This document shows, piece after piece, positions 1 to 7,057 of a stretch of 10,883 bases of DNA. The position numbers were made by a program, and so were the translations under genes. The DNA comes from Bacteroidota bacterium (GTDB taxonomy: Bacteria; Bacteroidota; Bacteroidia; NS11-12g; UBA9320). The first letter of the stretch is position 1. Each line of letters opens with the position of its first letter. The notes under the pieces were generated by a model. The model was not told the origin of the DNA. It did not search any database and saw nothing but the letters and a program-made list of their open reading frames with translations. Location of the stretch: positions 1 to 10,883 of the forward strand of contig DNHN01000089.1 of NCBI GenBank assembly GCA_003485825.1, given 5' to 3'.

Positions 1-599
1 CTAGGACCTATGAGTGTGAGCTCTTCGGCATGTTCTCCTTGTGAGTGAAGGTGGGTGGACAAGATCCCCCTATCGGATGATGGACTCTTGGAGACAATTG
101 CTGCTCCTGCACCATCACCGAAAATTACGGAAACTCCTCGTCCACGCGTCGTTTTATCTAAACCTCCACTATGGTACTCCGATCCTACCACAAGGATATT
201 GTTATACATACCTGTTTTTATGTACTGATCTGCAATGGAGAGGGCATATACGAAGCCACTACATTGATTTCGCACGTCTAAGGCGCCAATAGTGTCTAGA
301 CCTAGATCCTTTTGCAATGTAACTCCTGGTCCTGGGAAATAGTAATCAGGACTAAGTGTGGCGAAGATTATAAAATCTATTGCTGACTTATCTATGCCTG
401 CATCGGCTATAGCGTTTTTAGAAGCCTCTAAGGCCATGGAAGACGTGCTCTCGTCGTTGTTTATCCATCGGCGCTCTTTGATACCAGTACGCTCAGTAAT
501 CCACTCGTCATTGGTATCGATTATTTTAGAAAGGTCTTCATTAGTTACTACGTTAGCTGGCACGTAGTAACCCATACCTTTTATGATTGCACTATTCAT
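1..599 (-). CDS. fabH: FabH-family 3-oxoacyl-ACP synthase III, N-terminal part (cut by window edge)
   Basis: My translation of the minus strand from ATG at 599-597 gives an open frame of 199 codons running off the left edge. It begins MNSAIIKGMGYYVPANVVTN and contains DEWITERTGI at residues 31-40, a KAS III hallmark that includes the conserved Trp and Arg. The nucleophilic cysteine is C113 in NQCSGF, equivalent to Cys112 of E. coli FabH, and GDGAGAAIV follows near residue 170. The His and Asn of the Cys-His-Asn triad lie beyond the edge. Family role: condensing acyl-CoA with malonyl-ACP to start fatty acid synthesis in the cytoplasm. Bacteroidota often carry several FabH paralogues, and the NQCSGF context differs from the more usual A-A-C-(A/S)-G-F, so this may be an accessory KAS III rather than the main FabH. 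No Shine-Dalgarno sequence is visible before the ATG. The neighbouring plus-strand gene is divergent. Confidence 0.9.
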   Translation of the reverse strand, partial: MNSAIIKGMGYYVPANVVTNEDLSKIIDTNDEWITERTGIKERRWINNDESTSSMALEASKNAIADAGIDKSAIDFIIFATLSPDYYFPGPGVTLQKDLGLDTIGALDVRNQCSGFVYALSIADQYIKTGMYNNILVVGSEYHSGGLDKTTRGRGVSVIFGDGAGAAIVSKSPSSDRGILSTHLHSQGEHAEELTLIGP

Positions 600-658
600 T
601 GGTGCAATTTAATAAGAAAATACATAACTACATGTTTGTATTTTTAAAGTATTGGGAG

Positions 659-677
659 GCCCATTAATGAAATGGGC
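659..677. repeat. 7-bp inverted repeat (hairpin) in the divergent intergenic region
   Basis: GCCCATT at 659-665 and AATGGGC at 671-677 are perfect reverse complements separated by a 5-base loop. Neither strand has a T-tract after the stem, so it is not a convincing intrinsic terminator. It lies between the divergent starts of the FabH-family gene (599) and the secreted-protein gene (795). It could be an operator or an RNA leader structure, but nothing shows its role. The rest of 600-794 is AT-rich, and I see no further gene or clear promoter in it. Confidence 0.4.
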
Positions 678-794
678 AGAAAAGTTTAGGTGTCAGAAAT
701 TAGTCGGAGTATGTCGTCCTTATGATAATTCTCTTGAGTATAATTTGGCGCTTATGAAACTAAAAGGTTTTTTTTGATGTTAATATAACAAGCA

Positions 795-2339
795 ATGAAA
801 AGTATTTTAGTTGTTCTATTGTTTACTTTCTCCTTATTTTTAGGTAAAGAGGGCTACGGTCAAAATGCTCAAAGTTCAGGTAAGGATTTTTGGTTTGGAT
901 ACATGGAGAATCTAAGTCCAGGTGTAAATAATACACCAGAGTTCATTGTTCAGCTCTTTGCAATTGATGCAGATGCAAGTGTAGAAATAGAAATACCTGG
1001 ACGAAATTATAAGCGTAACGTTTTTTTGATGGCTGAGGAGGTATTGGACATACAGTTGCCTTCTTTTGATTTAGAACCACGTGGTTCTGGAGTTACCTCT
1101 TCTTTAGCTGTGCACTTAACCTCTACATCGAATATAGATGTGGTAGCCATTCACAGTCGTGCTTTTTTCTCTGCAACTACCCGGCTTTTACCTACCGCAA
1201 GTTTAGGAACAGATCATATGATACTGGCTGCAAAAGACTATCGAAACCAGTCTCCTTCGTCTATGTTAGTAGTCGCTACAGAGAATGACACAGAAGTGAA
1301 AGTGTGCCAATCACCTTGCGGGGCGAAAGGGGAGTTTCGATTTCGTCTTAATCAGGGAGAAACCTATCAATTTCAGTCTCCTGAGGACCTTACGGGTACA
1401 GAGATAATAGGCAATAAGCCAATAGCGGTCTTTTCTGGAGCAAAACAGGCGGCATTAGTAGAAGGTGACGATAGCCATATTTATAATGCTATGCCACCTC
1501 TGAATTATGCTGATACTGTTTTTGCAGCGGTTCCTCACCCAAGGGTAAAGGAAAGTAGTTATTTGTCTATCCTATCTCTGTCTGATGATACTCGTGTAAC
1601 AATTGGCGGTAACACCGTTTTTGTGAATCGAGGTGAAAAAAGAGATGTAAAGTTTAACGTACCTCTAATTATTAAAGGTTCAAAGCCTTTTTTTGTGAGT
1701 CAATATAACAGTGGCTCGAGCGCATTTCTAATGGGAGGAACCTTCGGACCATCGGTAAGGCTGCTTGTTCCTCTTAATTCTAGAGTGAAAAAAATGAGTT
1801 TTAACACAAAAAAAGATATTGAATGGTATGGATTTAAACTCATTCATGGGCTGTGTATAATAGCAGAAGACACAACTAATTTAAGACTAAATACTAACCC
1901 GATTAGTAATTTTATTAAAATTCCAAACAGTGTTTATTTTTATAGTACCCAAGTCATAGATAGCGGTACTTACAATTTAGAATCACCAGTGGGTTTTATT
2001 GGAAATGTGTATGGCTCATCTCCTGCAGAATACTATACGTTTTCGCTGGGCTATAATGATTCGTTGCTAGTAAATAGTAGAATTCAATCAGCATCGGACG
2101 ATTGCAGCAAGTGGAGAATCGCGTCTAATCTGAATAATGGAGAATTTCAAATATTGGAAAATGGGTCTGCAATAGACGGCAGTGATTTCGAAATATACGA
2201 TTCCAGAGCAAATCTAGTTTACAAGAACACCTATATCAAAATTAACAAACAAGTATTCAAACCAAATTTAGCTATTGGAATGTATTATTTACGCTTTGAT
2301 TCTTGCAACACCACAAAGAAATTTGTGGTAAAGAATTAG
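795..2339 (+). CDS. Secreted protein with IgGFc-binding-type domain, probable T9SS cargo
   Basis: This encodes 514 residues. Residues 1-22 form a signal peptide: Lys at position 3, a hydrophobic run LVVLLFTFSLFL, then GYGQNA around the likely cleavage site. GKDFWFGYMEN at 29-39 and the blocks SRAFFSATTRLLPTASLGTD (121-140) and IIGNKPIAVFSG (204-215) resemble the IgGFc-binding N-terminal domain, named after human FCGBP and found in many bacterial surface proteins. C171 and C175 (VCQSPCGAKG) could form a disulfide. The last ~70 residues, ending with YYLRFDSCNTTKKFVVKN, look like a divergent T9SS type A sorting domain, although the usual YPNP at its start is absent. Inference: it is exported by Sec, then secreted or surface-attached through T9SS. 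Its ligand cannot be deduced, and antibody binding should not be assumed from the domain name. ATG 795 is preferred because it directly precedes the signal peptide. The gene ends with TAG, 22 bp from the convergent infB stop. Confidence 0.8.
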   Translation: MKSILVVLLFTFSLFLGKEGYGQNAQSSGKDFWFGYMENLSPGVNNTPEFIVQLFAIDADASVEIEIPGRNYKRNVFLMAEEVLDIQLPSFDLEPRGSGVTSSLAVHLTSTSNIDVVAIHSRAFFSATTRLLPTASLGTDHMILAAKDYRNQSPSSMLVVATENDTEVKVCQSPCGAKGEFRFRLNQGETYQFQSPEDLTGTEIIGNKPIAVFSGAKQAALVEGDDSHIYNAMPPLNYADTVFAAVPHPRVKESSYLSILSLSDDTRVTIGGNTVFVNRGEKRDVKFNVPLIIKGSKPFFVSQYNSGSSAFLMGGTFGPSVRLLVPLNSRVKKMSFNTKKDIEWYGFKLIHGLCIIAEDTTNLRLNTNPISNFIKIPNSVYFYSTQVIDSGTYNLESPVGFIGNVYGSSPAEYYTFSLGYNDSLLVNSRIQSASDDCSKWRIASNLNNGEFQILENGSAIDGSDFEIYDSRANLVYKNTYIKINKQVFKPNLAIGMYYLRFDSCNTTKKFVVKN

Positions 2340-2361
2340 CTTTTGTAATTGTCAGATAAGC

Positions 2362-5157
2362 TTATTTTAGCTTACGTGCTACTTCTACTTCACGGAAACC
2401 TTCTATGAGGTCATATTCTTGAAGATCGTTGTAGTTTTTAATTTGTATACCACATTCGTATCCTTTAGCTACTTCTTTCACGTCGTCTTTGAAACGCTTC
2501 AGTGTATCTATTTCGCCCGTGTACACAACAACTCCCTCACGTATAATGCGGACTTTGTTGCTTCTATACATCTTACCTTCTGTTTGCATACATCCAGCTA
2601 TCGTTCCTACTTTAGTGATTTTAAATACCTCACGTACTTCTGCTGTACCTGTGATTTCTTCTTTCACATCAGGAGATAACATACCCTCCATAGCAGCTTT
2701 TATTTCTTCTATAGCTTGGTATATAATACTGTATTGCTTTATTTCTACACCTTCACTTTCGGCTAGTTTCTTAGCAGTTGGCATAGGTCTAACTTGGAAT
2801 CCTATTACGATGGCATCTGAAGCTTTGGCAAGCAATACATCATTATCTGTAATTGGTCCTACAGACTTTTGTATGATTTTTACTTCTATCTCTTCTGTAG
2901 AAAGTCTTAGCAATGAATCAGAAAGTGCTTCACTACTACCATCTACATCCGCCTTGATAATCAATTTAAGTTCTTGGAAATTACCGATGGCTAGTCGCTT
3001 ACCTATGGTATCTAGCGTAAGCATAGACGTAGTACGTATGGACTGCTCTCTTTGCAGTTGTTCACGTTTGTTGGCTATGTCTTTAGCTTGACTTTCATCT
3101 GAAAGTACTTGGAAAGTCTCACCTGCTGCTGGCGCTGCGGAGAAACCAAGTATCGATACCGGAGATGCTGGTCCAGCTTCTTTCATAGACTTACCACGCT
3201 CATTAAACATGGCTTTTACTCTAGCATAATGCTGTCCTGCTATAAGTGCGTCACCTACTCGAAGTGTACCTTCACTTATGAGCATGGATGCTACTACACC
3301 TCTTCCTTTTTCTATCTTAGCCTCAAGTACTGCACCTTTAGCATTTTTGTTAGGATTAGCTTTTAATTCAAGTAGTTCAGCTTCTAAACTTACCTTTTCA
3401 AGTAGTTCTTCTATGTTGATACCTTTTTTGGCAGATATCTCTTGACACTGAAATTTACCGCCCCACTCTTCTACTAAGATATTCATAGCAGAAAGTGATT
3501 CTCTAACTTTGTCAGGATTGGCTCCCTCCTTATCTATCTTGTTGATGGCAAATACGATAGGTACATCGGCGGCTTGCGCATGGCTAATAGCCTCTTTTGT
3601 TTGTGGCATTACCACATCATCTGCAGCTATTACGATAATAGCGATATCTGTAACCTGAGCACCCCTTGCACGCATAGCGGTAAACGCCTCGTGACCAGGA
3701 GTATCTATGAAGGTCATTTTGTTACCATTCTTGAGTTGTACCTCATAAGATGCTACGTGCTGTGTGATACCACCGGCTTCTCCAGCGATTACATTGGCAC
3801 TACGTATGTGGTCTAGTAAGGATGTCTTACCATGATCTACGTGACCCATTACTGTAACGATTGGGTGACGAGGTAGCATATCCTCTTCTTGATCTTCTTC
3901 TTCCTCGATTTCTATAGTTTCATCTGCATCTACAAAGTTTACTTCATAATCGAATTCTTCTGCTACTATCTGTATGGTCTCAGCATCTAGACGCTGATTG
4001 ATGGATACCATTAGTCCTAGAGAAAAACAGGCGCTAATAATTTCATTCACGTTTACATCCATCATATTAGAAAGGTCATTAGCTGTTACAAATTCCGTAA
4101 CATCTAATATTTTACTTTCTTCGATATCCTGTAATTGTTTCTCTTCCCACTTTTTCTTGTGCTCTTGTCTACGGAACTTTCTAGCTTTCTTTCTGACCTG
4201 CCCACCATGTGATGGAGTCTGCTTACCACTAGACATTCTAGCAAGCGTTTTCTTGATTTTTTCCTGTATTTCCTTTTCAGAAACTTCGGCTTTTTCACCA
4301 GGTTTTCCTCTGCCTGTAGTGCGTTCTGTCTTTAGCTTATCCGCAGTAACTTTCTCTCCGCGTATACGCTTGCGCTTTTTCTTAGGCTCGTCTTTCTCTT
4401 TTTTTGTACGTTTTACTGGTGGTTTGATTACGATCTTACCTACTACCTTCGCACCTTCAAGCTTTGTATACTCCGTACCTATATCTTCAGGTTCCACTTT
4501 TTCAGCGGGTTGTTGATCTTTCTTGGTTGGCTCAACCTTACCTTTTGACACCTCTTTTTTAGGCTCGTCTTTCTCTTTTTTGGACGTTGGAGTTTCCTTT
4601 TTAGGTTCTACTTTGTTGCTTTTTGGGCCTTTATGTTTAAAAGAAGAAGGATCAATATTGATTTTACCTAAGACCTTAAGGTTACCAGTGTCGTCTGACT
4701 CTTCTACTGGAGTCATTATCGGAGTTTTAGGTTTTTCTATTGCAGGCTTTTCTTCAGCTTTTGGAGGCTCTGGCTTTTTTTCTACAGGCTTTTCCTCTGC
4801 CTTGGGTTTCGGTACCTTAGGCTCCTCAGGAGCTTTATGTGTATTGTCCTTTATAAATATTGTAGACTCCGGTTTGAATTCAGGAGCCGGAGGTTCAGGT
4901 TTTTTAGTTTCCTGAATCTCTTGCGTCTTTGCGTCCTTACGTATGTTTATTTCGAGTTGTTGAGATTCCTCTTTGGCTTGTTTATCTTTTTGATAATAAC
5001 CGATCAACTCTTGGTACATGGCGTCATCAAGTTTTGCAGTGATTTTACTCTCTACTTCAAAACCTTTGTCGCTCAGGTGATCTACGATAGTTTTCCAACT
5101 AACGTTAAACTCTGTTGCAACCTTATTAATTCTATATGTCTTTTTTTTATCAGCCAT
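2362..5157 (-). CDS. infB: Translation initiation factor IF-2
   Basis: This encodes 931 residues, a normal length for Bacteroidota IF-2. IF-2 is the GTPase that places initiator fMet-tRNA on the 30S subunit and promotes subunit joining. Domain order: a short N-terminal IF2_N-type helical module (about 5-55), a long Lys/Glu/Pro-rich linker (about 60-345), a second IF2_N-like module (about 346-410), an acidic stretch, then the G domain. G motifs seen are GHVDHGKT (438-445), GGITQH (462-467), DTPGHE (485-490), NKID (539-542) and SAKKG (575-579). The beta-barrel and C-terminal fMet-tRNA-binding domains follow and end normally at ARKLK with TAA. The linker has internal repeats (KVLGKI at 161-166, KVVGKI at 237-242, and KKEKDEPKK twice). 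It is the last gene of rimP-nusA-infB, 51 bp after the nusA stop, and is presumably cotranscribed. Its TAA at the expected C-terminus shows that TAA is a true stop in this genome. Confidence 0.98.
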   Translation of the reverse strand: MADKKKTYRINKVATEFNVSWKTIVDHLSDKGFEVESKITAKLDDAMYQELIGYYQKDKQAKEESQQLEINIRKDAKTQEIQETKKPEPPAPEFKPESTIFIKDNTHKAPEEPKVPKPKAEEKPVEKKPEPPKAEEKPAIEKPKTPIMTPVEESDDTGNLKVLGKINIDPSSFKHKGPKSNKVEPKKETPTSKKEKDEPKKEVSKGKVEPTKKDQQPAEKVEPEDIGTEYTKLEGAKVVGKIVIKPPVKRTKKEKDEPKKKRKRIRGEKVTADKLKTERTTGRGKPGEKAEVSEKEIQEKIKKTLARMSSGKQTPSHGGQVRKKARKFRRQEHKKKWEEKQLQDIEESKILDVTEFVTANDLSNMMDVNVNEIISACFSLGLMVSINQRLDAETIQIVAEEFDYEVNFVDADETIEIEEEEDQEEDMLPRHPIVTVMGHVDHGKTSLLDHIRSANVIAGEAGGITQHVASYEVQLKNGNKMTFIDTPGHEAFTAMRARGAQVTDIAIIVIAADDVVMPQTKEAISHAQAADVPIVFAINKIDKEGANPDKVRESLSAMNILVEEWGGKFQCQEISAKKGINIEELLEKVSLEAELLELKANPNKNAKGAVLEAKIEKGRGVVASMLISEGTLRVGDALIAGQHYARVKAMFNERGKSMKEAGPASPVSILGFSAAPAAGETFQVLSDESQAKDIANKREQLQREQSIRTTSMLTLDTIGKRLAIGNFQELKLIIKADVDGSSEALSDSLLRLSTEEIEVKIIQKSVGPITDNDVLLAKASDAIVIGFQVRPMPTAKKLAESEGVEIKQYSIIYQAIEEIKAAMEGMLSPDVKEEITGTAEVREVFKITKVGTIAGCMQTEGKMYRSNKVRIIREGVVVYTGEIDTLKRFKDDVKEVAKGYECGIQIKNYNDLQEYDLIEGFREVEVARKLK
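4382..4581 (-). repeat. Direct repeat inside the infB linker
   Basis: A 23-base segment at 4382-4404 recurs exactly at 4559-4581. The copies are 177 bases apart, which is in frame, and encode the repeated KKEKDEPKK of the charged IF-2 linker at residues 193-201 and 253-261. It looks like a remnant of internal duplication in a low-complexity linker and is not a mobile element. The span given covers both copies. Confidence 0.6.
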
Positions 5158-5208
5158 CTATTGCTACGCAGTGTTCGAAAATAATACTTTAAGTGCTTTA
5201 TAGCAGTA

Positions 5209-5535
5209 CTATTCGAATTCCGCTTCTAGTATTTTTTTAATTTCCTCTATCGTTTCTTGCTCTAACTCGGTTCTAGAGATAAGGTCAGCATTACTCATAT
5301 CTAACACGCTTTTAGCGGTGTCAAGTCCTATGCCTTTTAGCTCATCCAGTATCCAAGTATCTATTTCATCTGCAAACTCGTCTAAGTCTACATCCATGTC
5401 TTCCTCTTCATTCGATTCACGGTATACATCGATGTTGTATCCTACTAGTTTACCAGCTAGTTTTATATTATGCCCACCCTTACCAATTGCTAAAGAAACT
5501 TGGTCTGAAGGTAAGAATACGTCTGCTTTACCTTC
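5209..5535 (-). pseudogene. nusA: 3' part of nusA (KH2 and C-terminal domain) downstream of an in-frame stop
   Basis: Translating minus-strand codons straight on from the TAA at 5538-5536, in the same frame, gives 108 residues, numbered 304-411 of full-length NusA. They contain the KH2 domain with VSLAIGKGGHNIKLAGKL (316-333, GKGG at 321-324), then an acidic spacer (NEEEDMDVDLDEF), then a helix-hairpin-helix-like tail with ILDELKGIGLDTAKSVL ending EFE and TAG. This is the normal end of a Bacteroidota NusA. No ATG, GTG or TTG codon occurs in frame between the stop and GKGG. The first ATG is at 5397-5395 (residue 350), beyond KH2, so reinitiation could make only the 62-residue tail. The strong conservation implies recent selection on this segment. 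It is therefore a recent lesion, a sequence error, or a read-through product, not an old decayed pseudogene. Confidence 0.85.
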
Positions 5536-5538
5536 TTA
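5536..5538 (-). other. In-frame TAA stop codon inside nusA
   Basis: On the minus strand the codons read ATA AAT GAC TAA GAA GGT AAA GCA, in one uninterrupted frame. The protein is recognisably NusA on both sides, so this is a nonsense codon rather than a frameshift. A single G-to-T change (GAA to TAA) would explain it. infB and the methyltransferase in this window end naturally with TAA, so TAA is not reassigned. I see no selenocysteine or pyrrolysine context, and those use TGA and TAG. Confidence 0.9.
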
Positions 5539-6444
5539 GTCATTTATGACGATGCTAGATACTTTTGCAGGACTAAGACTACGTTGTATTAATAACTGTA
5601 TGTTAGAAGTGTAGTTGATAACATCAATGTTCTCATTTTTCAACTCTCTCACTATACCGTGTATACGACTACCTTTCATACCTACACAAGCACCTACTGG
5701 ATCTACGCGGTCATCGTAGCTTTCTACAGCTACTTTCGCTCTTTCTCCTGGTTCTCTCACTATTTTCTTAACAGTAATTAGGCCATCTAGTATTTCAGGT
5801 ACTTCTAGTTCAAAGAGTCTTTCTAAGAATTCTGGGGCAGTTCTTGACAGGATAATCTTAGGGTTAGAGTTGTACATTTCTACGCGTAATACGACTGCAC
5901 GAACACCATCTCCTTTTTTGAAGAAGTCACGTGGAATCATCTCACGCTTTGGAAGTATTAGCTCATTGCCTTCATCATCCAAAATCATTATCTCGTTTTT
6001 CCAGATTTGATATACTTCACCAGTAACAATCTCGCCTACTCTATCTTTATATTTTTTGTAGAACTCATCTTTTTCTAGCTCAAGCACTTTGGATAGCAGT
6101 GTCTGGCGAGCGGTAAGGATAGTCCTACGCCCAAAGGATGCCATGTCTATATCCTCTATAGCCTCTTCACCTATTTCATAATCTTCTTCTAGCTTCTTGG
6201 CGTCTTCTATATTGATTTCCTTATTCGGGTCTTCAACTTCGCCCATGTCTACGATTTCCCGGTTTCGGTAAATCTCAAGGTCACCATTATCCGTATTTAC
6301 AATAACGTCAAAATTATCATCCGACCCGTATTTTCTGCGGATCATGGTTCTAAAAACGTCTTCGAGCACTCTCATCATAGTGGCTCTGTCTATGTTTTTA
6401 AATTCTTTGAATTCTGAAAACGATTCTACTAGCTGTAAGCTCAT
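5536..6444 (-). CDS. nusA: Transcription termination/antitermination factor NusA, N-terminal through KH1, ended by premature TAA
   Basis: NusA binds RNA polymerase and nascent RNA to modulate pausing, termination and antitermination. The frame gives 302 residues before TAA. The RNA-polymerase-binding N-terminal domain spans about 1-130, S1 about 135-200 (RVGEIVTGEVYQIWKNEI through ILSRT), and KH1 about 225-290 with VGACVGMKGSRIHGIVREL (GMKG at 255-258). The last residues, SPAKVSSIVIND, are where KH2 normally begins, and homologues continue with acidic residues here, so the TAA most simply replaces a GAA codon. With residue 303 restored, the gene spans 5209-6444 and encodes 411 residues, the usual size. 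The ATG at 6444 overlaps the rimP TGA as ATGA, suggesting translational coupling. A nonsense codon here could also reduce infB expression by polarity. Identity is certain; whether the interruption is biological is not. Confidence 0.93.
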   Translation of the reverse strand: MSLQLVESFSEFKEFKNIDRATMMRVLEDVFRTMIRRKYGSDDNFDVIVNTDNGDLEIYRNREIVDMGEVEDPNKEINIEDAKKLEEDYEIGEEAIEDIDMASFGRRTILTARQTLLSKVLELEKDEFYKKYKDRVGEIVTGEVYQIWKNEIMILDDEGNELILPKREMIPRDFFKKGDGVRAVVLRVEMYNSNPKIILSRTAPEFLERLFELEVPEILDGLITVKKIVREPGERAKVAVESYDDRVDPVGACVGMKGSRIHGIVRELKNENIDVINYTSNIQLLIQRSLSPAKVSSIVIND

Positions 6445-6905
6445 TTCTTTTTGCGTTTAAATGATATTTTTACTGTACTTTTAATAATATTTTCCAAGAG
6501 TATTACTCTTTCTTCTTTTTTATGCTTGGAGACGTTTACACTCAGGGTAATATCACTGTCTCCTACGGCTATTAATTCACCCTCTACTAACTCTTCATCT
6601 GCTAGTATTAGTTGAAAATCTCTACCTAAGTGCTGAGGATACTGTCGTATATCCACGAGTGGCTGATCCGCCCCAGGTGAAGATATTTCGTATCGTATAG
6701 GTGTATCTTCAGTATACTCTTCATCTAGTATACCGGAGATTTTTCTGCTCAGTTTGGTACACAACTGTATGCTTACACCTTCGGCTCCATCTATAAAAAA
6801 CTTAAGATCAGTTTCGGCTTGATTTGTATCAATTCCTACTAAAAAAGAGTCCGTCTCTTCGAGCTCTTTATTTATTATGCGTGTTATGAGATCTTTAATT
6901 GCCAA
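6441..6905 (-). CDS. rimP: Ribosome maturation factor RimP
   Basis: This encodes 154 residues, typical for RimP, which assists late assembly of the 30S ribosomal subunit. The N-terminal domain includes FLVGIDTNQAETDLKFFIDG and the family signature RYEISSPGADQPL (compare LEVSSPGLDRPL in homologues). A small C-terminal SH3-like barrel follows and ends in a basic KISFKRKKK tail. The start is a TTG codon at 6905-6903. Upstream in the same frame there is no ATG, GTG or TTG before a TAA at 6953-6951, and the TTG start gives the expected N-terminal helix. No clear Shine-Dalgarno sequence precedes it. It is first in rimP-nusA-infB and its TGA overlaps the nusA ATG by four bases. It lies about 50 nt downstream of a predicted promoter, with a terminator-like hairpin between. 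Unlike the E. coli operon, no metY tRNA precedes it. Confidence 0.93.
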   Translation of the reverse strand: MAIKDLITRIINKELEETDSFLVGIDTNQAETDLKFFIDGAEGVSIQLCTKLSRKISGILDEEYTEDTPIRYEISSPGADQPLVDIRQYPQHLGRDFQLILADEELVEGELIAVGDSDITLSVNVSKHKKEERVILLENIIKSTVKISFKRKKK

Positions 6906-6917
6906 AATTATCCTAAG

Positions 6918-6941
6918 AAAAAAGGGGCCACTGACCCCTTT
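6918..6941 (-). terminator. Terminator-like hairpin in the rimP leader (possible attenuator)
   Basis: Read on the minus strand, AAAGGGGTC (6941-6933) pairs with GGCCCCTTT (6929-6921) across a 3-base loop. The 9-bp stem includes four consecutive G-C pairs and one U-G wobble, and a T6 run at 6923-6918 starts within its 3' arm. This has the form of an intrinsic terminator. No minus-strand gene lies just upstream, and the hairpin sits between the predicted promoter (6961-6990) and the rimP start (6905). It would therefore act within the operon's own leader. Inference: premature termination could make operon expression depend on NusA or another antitermination input. A weaker plus-strand role is possible, since T6 occurs at 6947-6952. 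Confidence 0.6.
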
Positions 6942-6960
6942 CCTGCTTTTTTATGTGGTG

Positions 6961-6990
6961 CAAATGTAGTTTAAAACATGTGGATTACAA
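6961..6990 (-). promoter_or_regulatory. Bacteroidota-type promoter for rimP-nusA-infB
   Basis: On the minus strand, TTG (6990-6988) is followed by 19 bases and then TACATTTG (6968-6961). This matches the known Bacteroidota primary-sigma consensus of TTG at -33 and TAnnTTTG at -7 with about 19 bp between. Transcription would start near 6955, giving a leader of about 50 nt to the rimP TTG. The leader contains the terminator-like hairpin. Confidence 0.7.
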
Positions 6991-7044
6991 AACATAAGCT
7001 TACCGTAATATGATGTTTGCATCGTAGTTTTTTTAAAATGCGCT

Positions 7045-7052
7045 TAATTTTG
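7045..7052 (+). promoter_or_regulatory. Possible -7 element before the T9SS protein gene
   Basis: TAATTTTG matches TAnnTTTG exactly. A TTG at 7017-7019 is a possible -33 element, but the 25-base spacer is longer than usual. Transcription would begin at or next to the ATG at 7058, implying a leaderless or nearly leaderless mRNA. This is weak support: the 8-mer is common in AT-rich DNA. Confidence 0.3.
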
Positions 7053-7057
7053 GCACC

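Noticed and set aside
739..747. TATAATTTG as a promoter -7 element for the gene at 795
   Set aside because: The spacing within the element is off by one from TAnnTTTG, and no TTG lies at a suitable distance upstream.
754..777. Seven-residue leader ORF (ATG AAA CTA AAA GGT TTT TTT TGA) before the gene at 795
   Set aside because: Such short frames are expected by chance. There is no ribosome-binding signal and no attenuator structure after it.
2357..2374. TAAGCT-N6-AGCTTA inverted repeat between the convergent genes as a terminator
   Set aside because: The stem is only 6 bp and AT-rich, overlaps the end of infB and lacks a proper T-tract on the plus strand. It is too weak to call.
2489..3091. 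A 200-codon plus-strand open frame inside infB
   Set aside because: It is antisense to a fully conserved IF-2 region. Its composition is what the reverse frame of that gene produces, and it shows no domain or start context of its own.
5209..5397. Independent small gene of 62 codons
   Set aside because: It is the in-frame C-terminal tail of NusA. The conserved frame extends well upstream of its ATG through KH2.
5536..5538. TAA reassigned as a sense codon genome-wide
   Set aside because: infB (2362-2364), the methyltransferase (7855-7857) and the T9SS protein (7850-7852) all end with TAA at expected C-termini, and TAG and TGA also serve as stops here.
6906..7057. tRNA gene (metY-like) upstream of rimP, as in E. 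coli
   Set aside because: No cloverleaf or TpsiC-like GTTC arm is present; the region is AT-rich promoter DNA.
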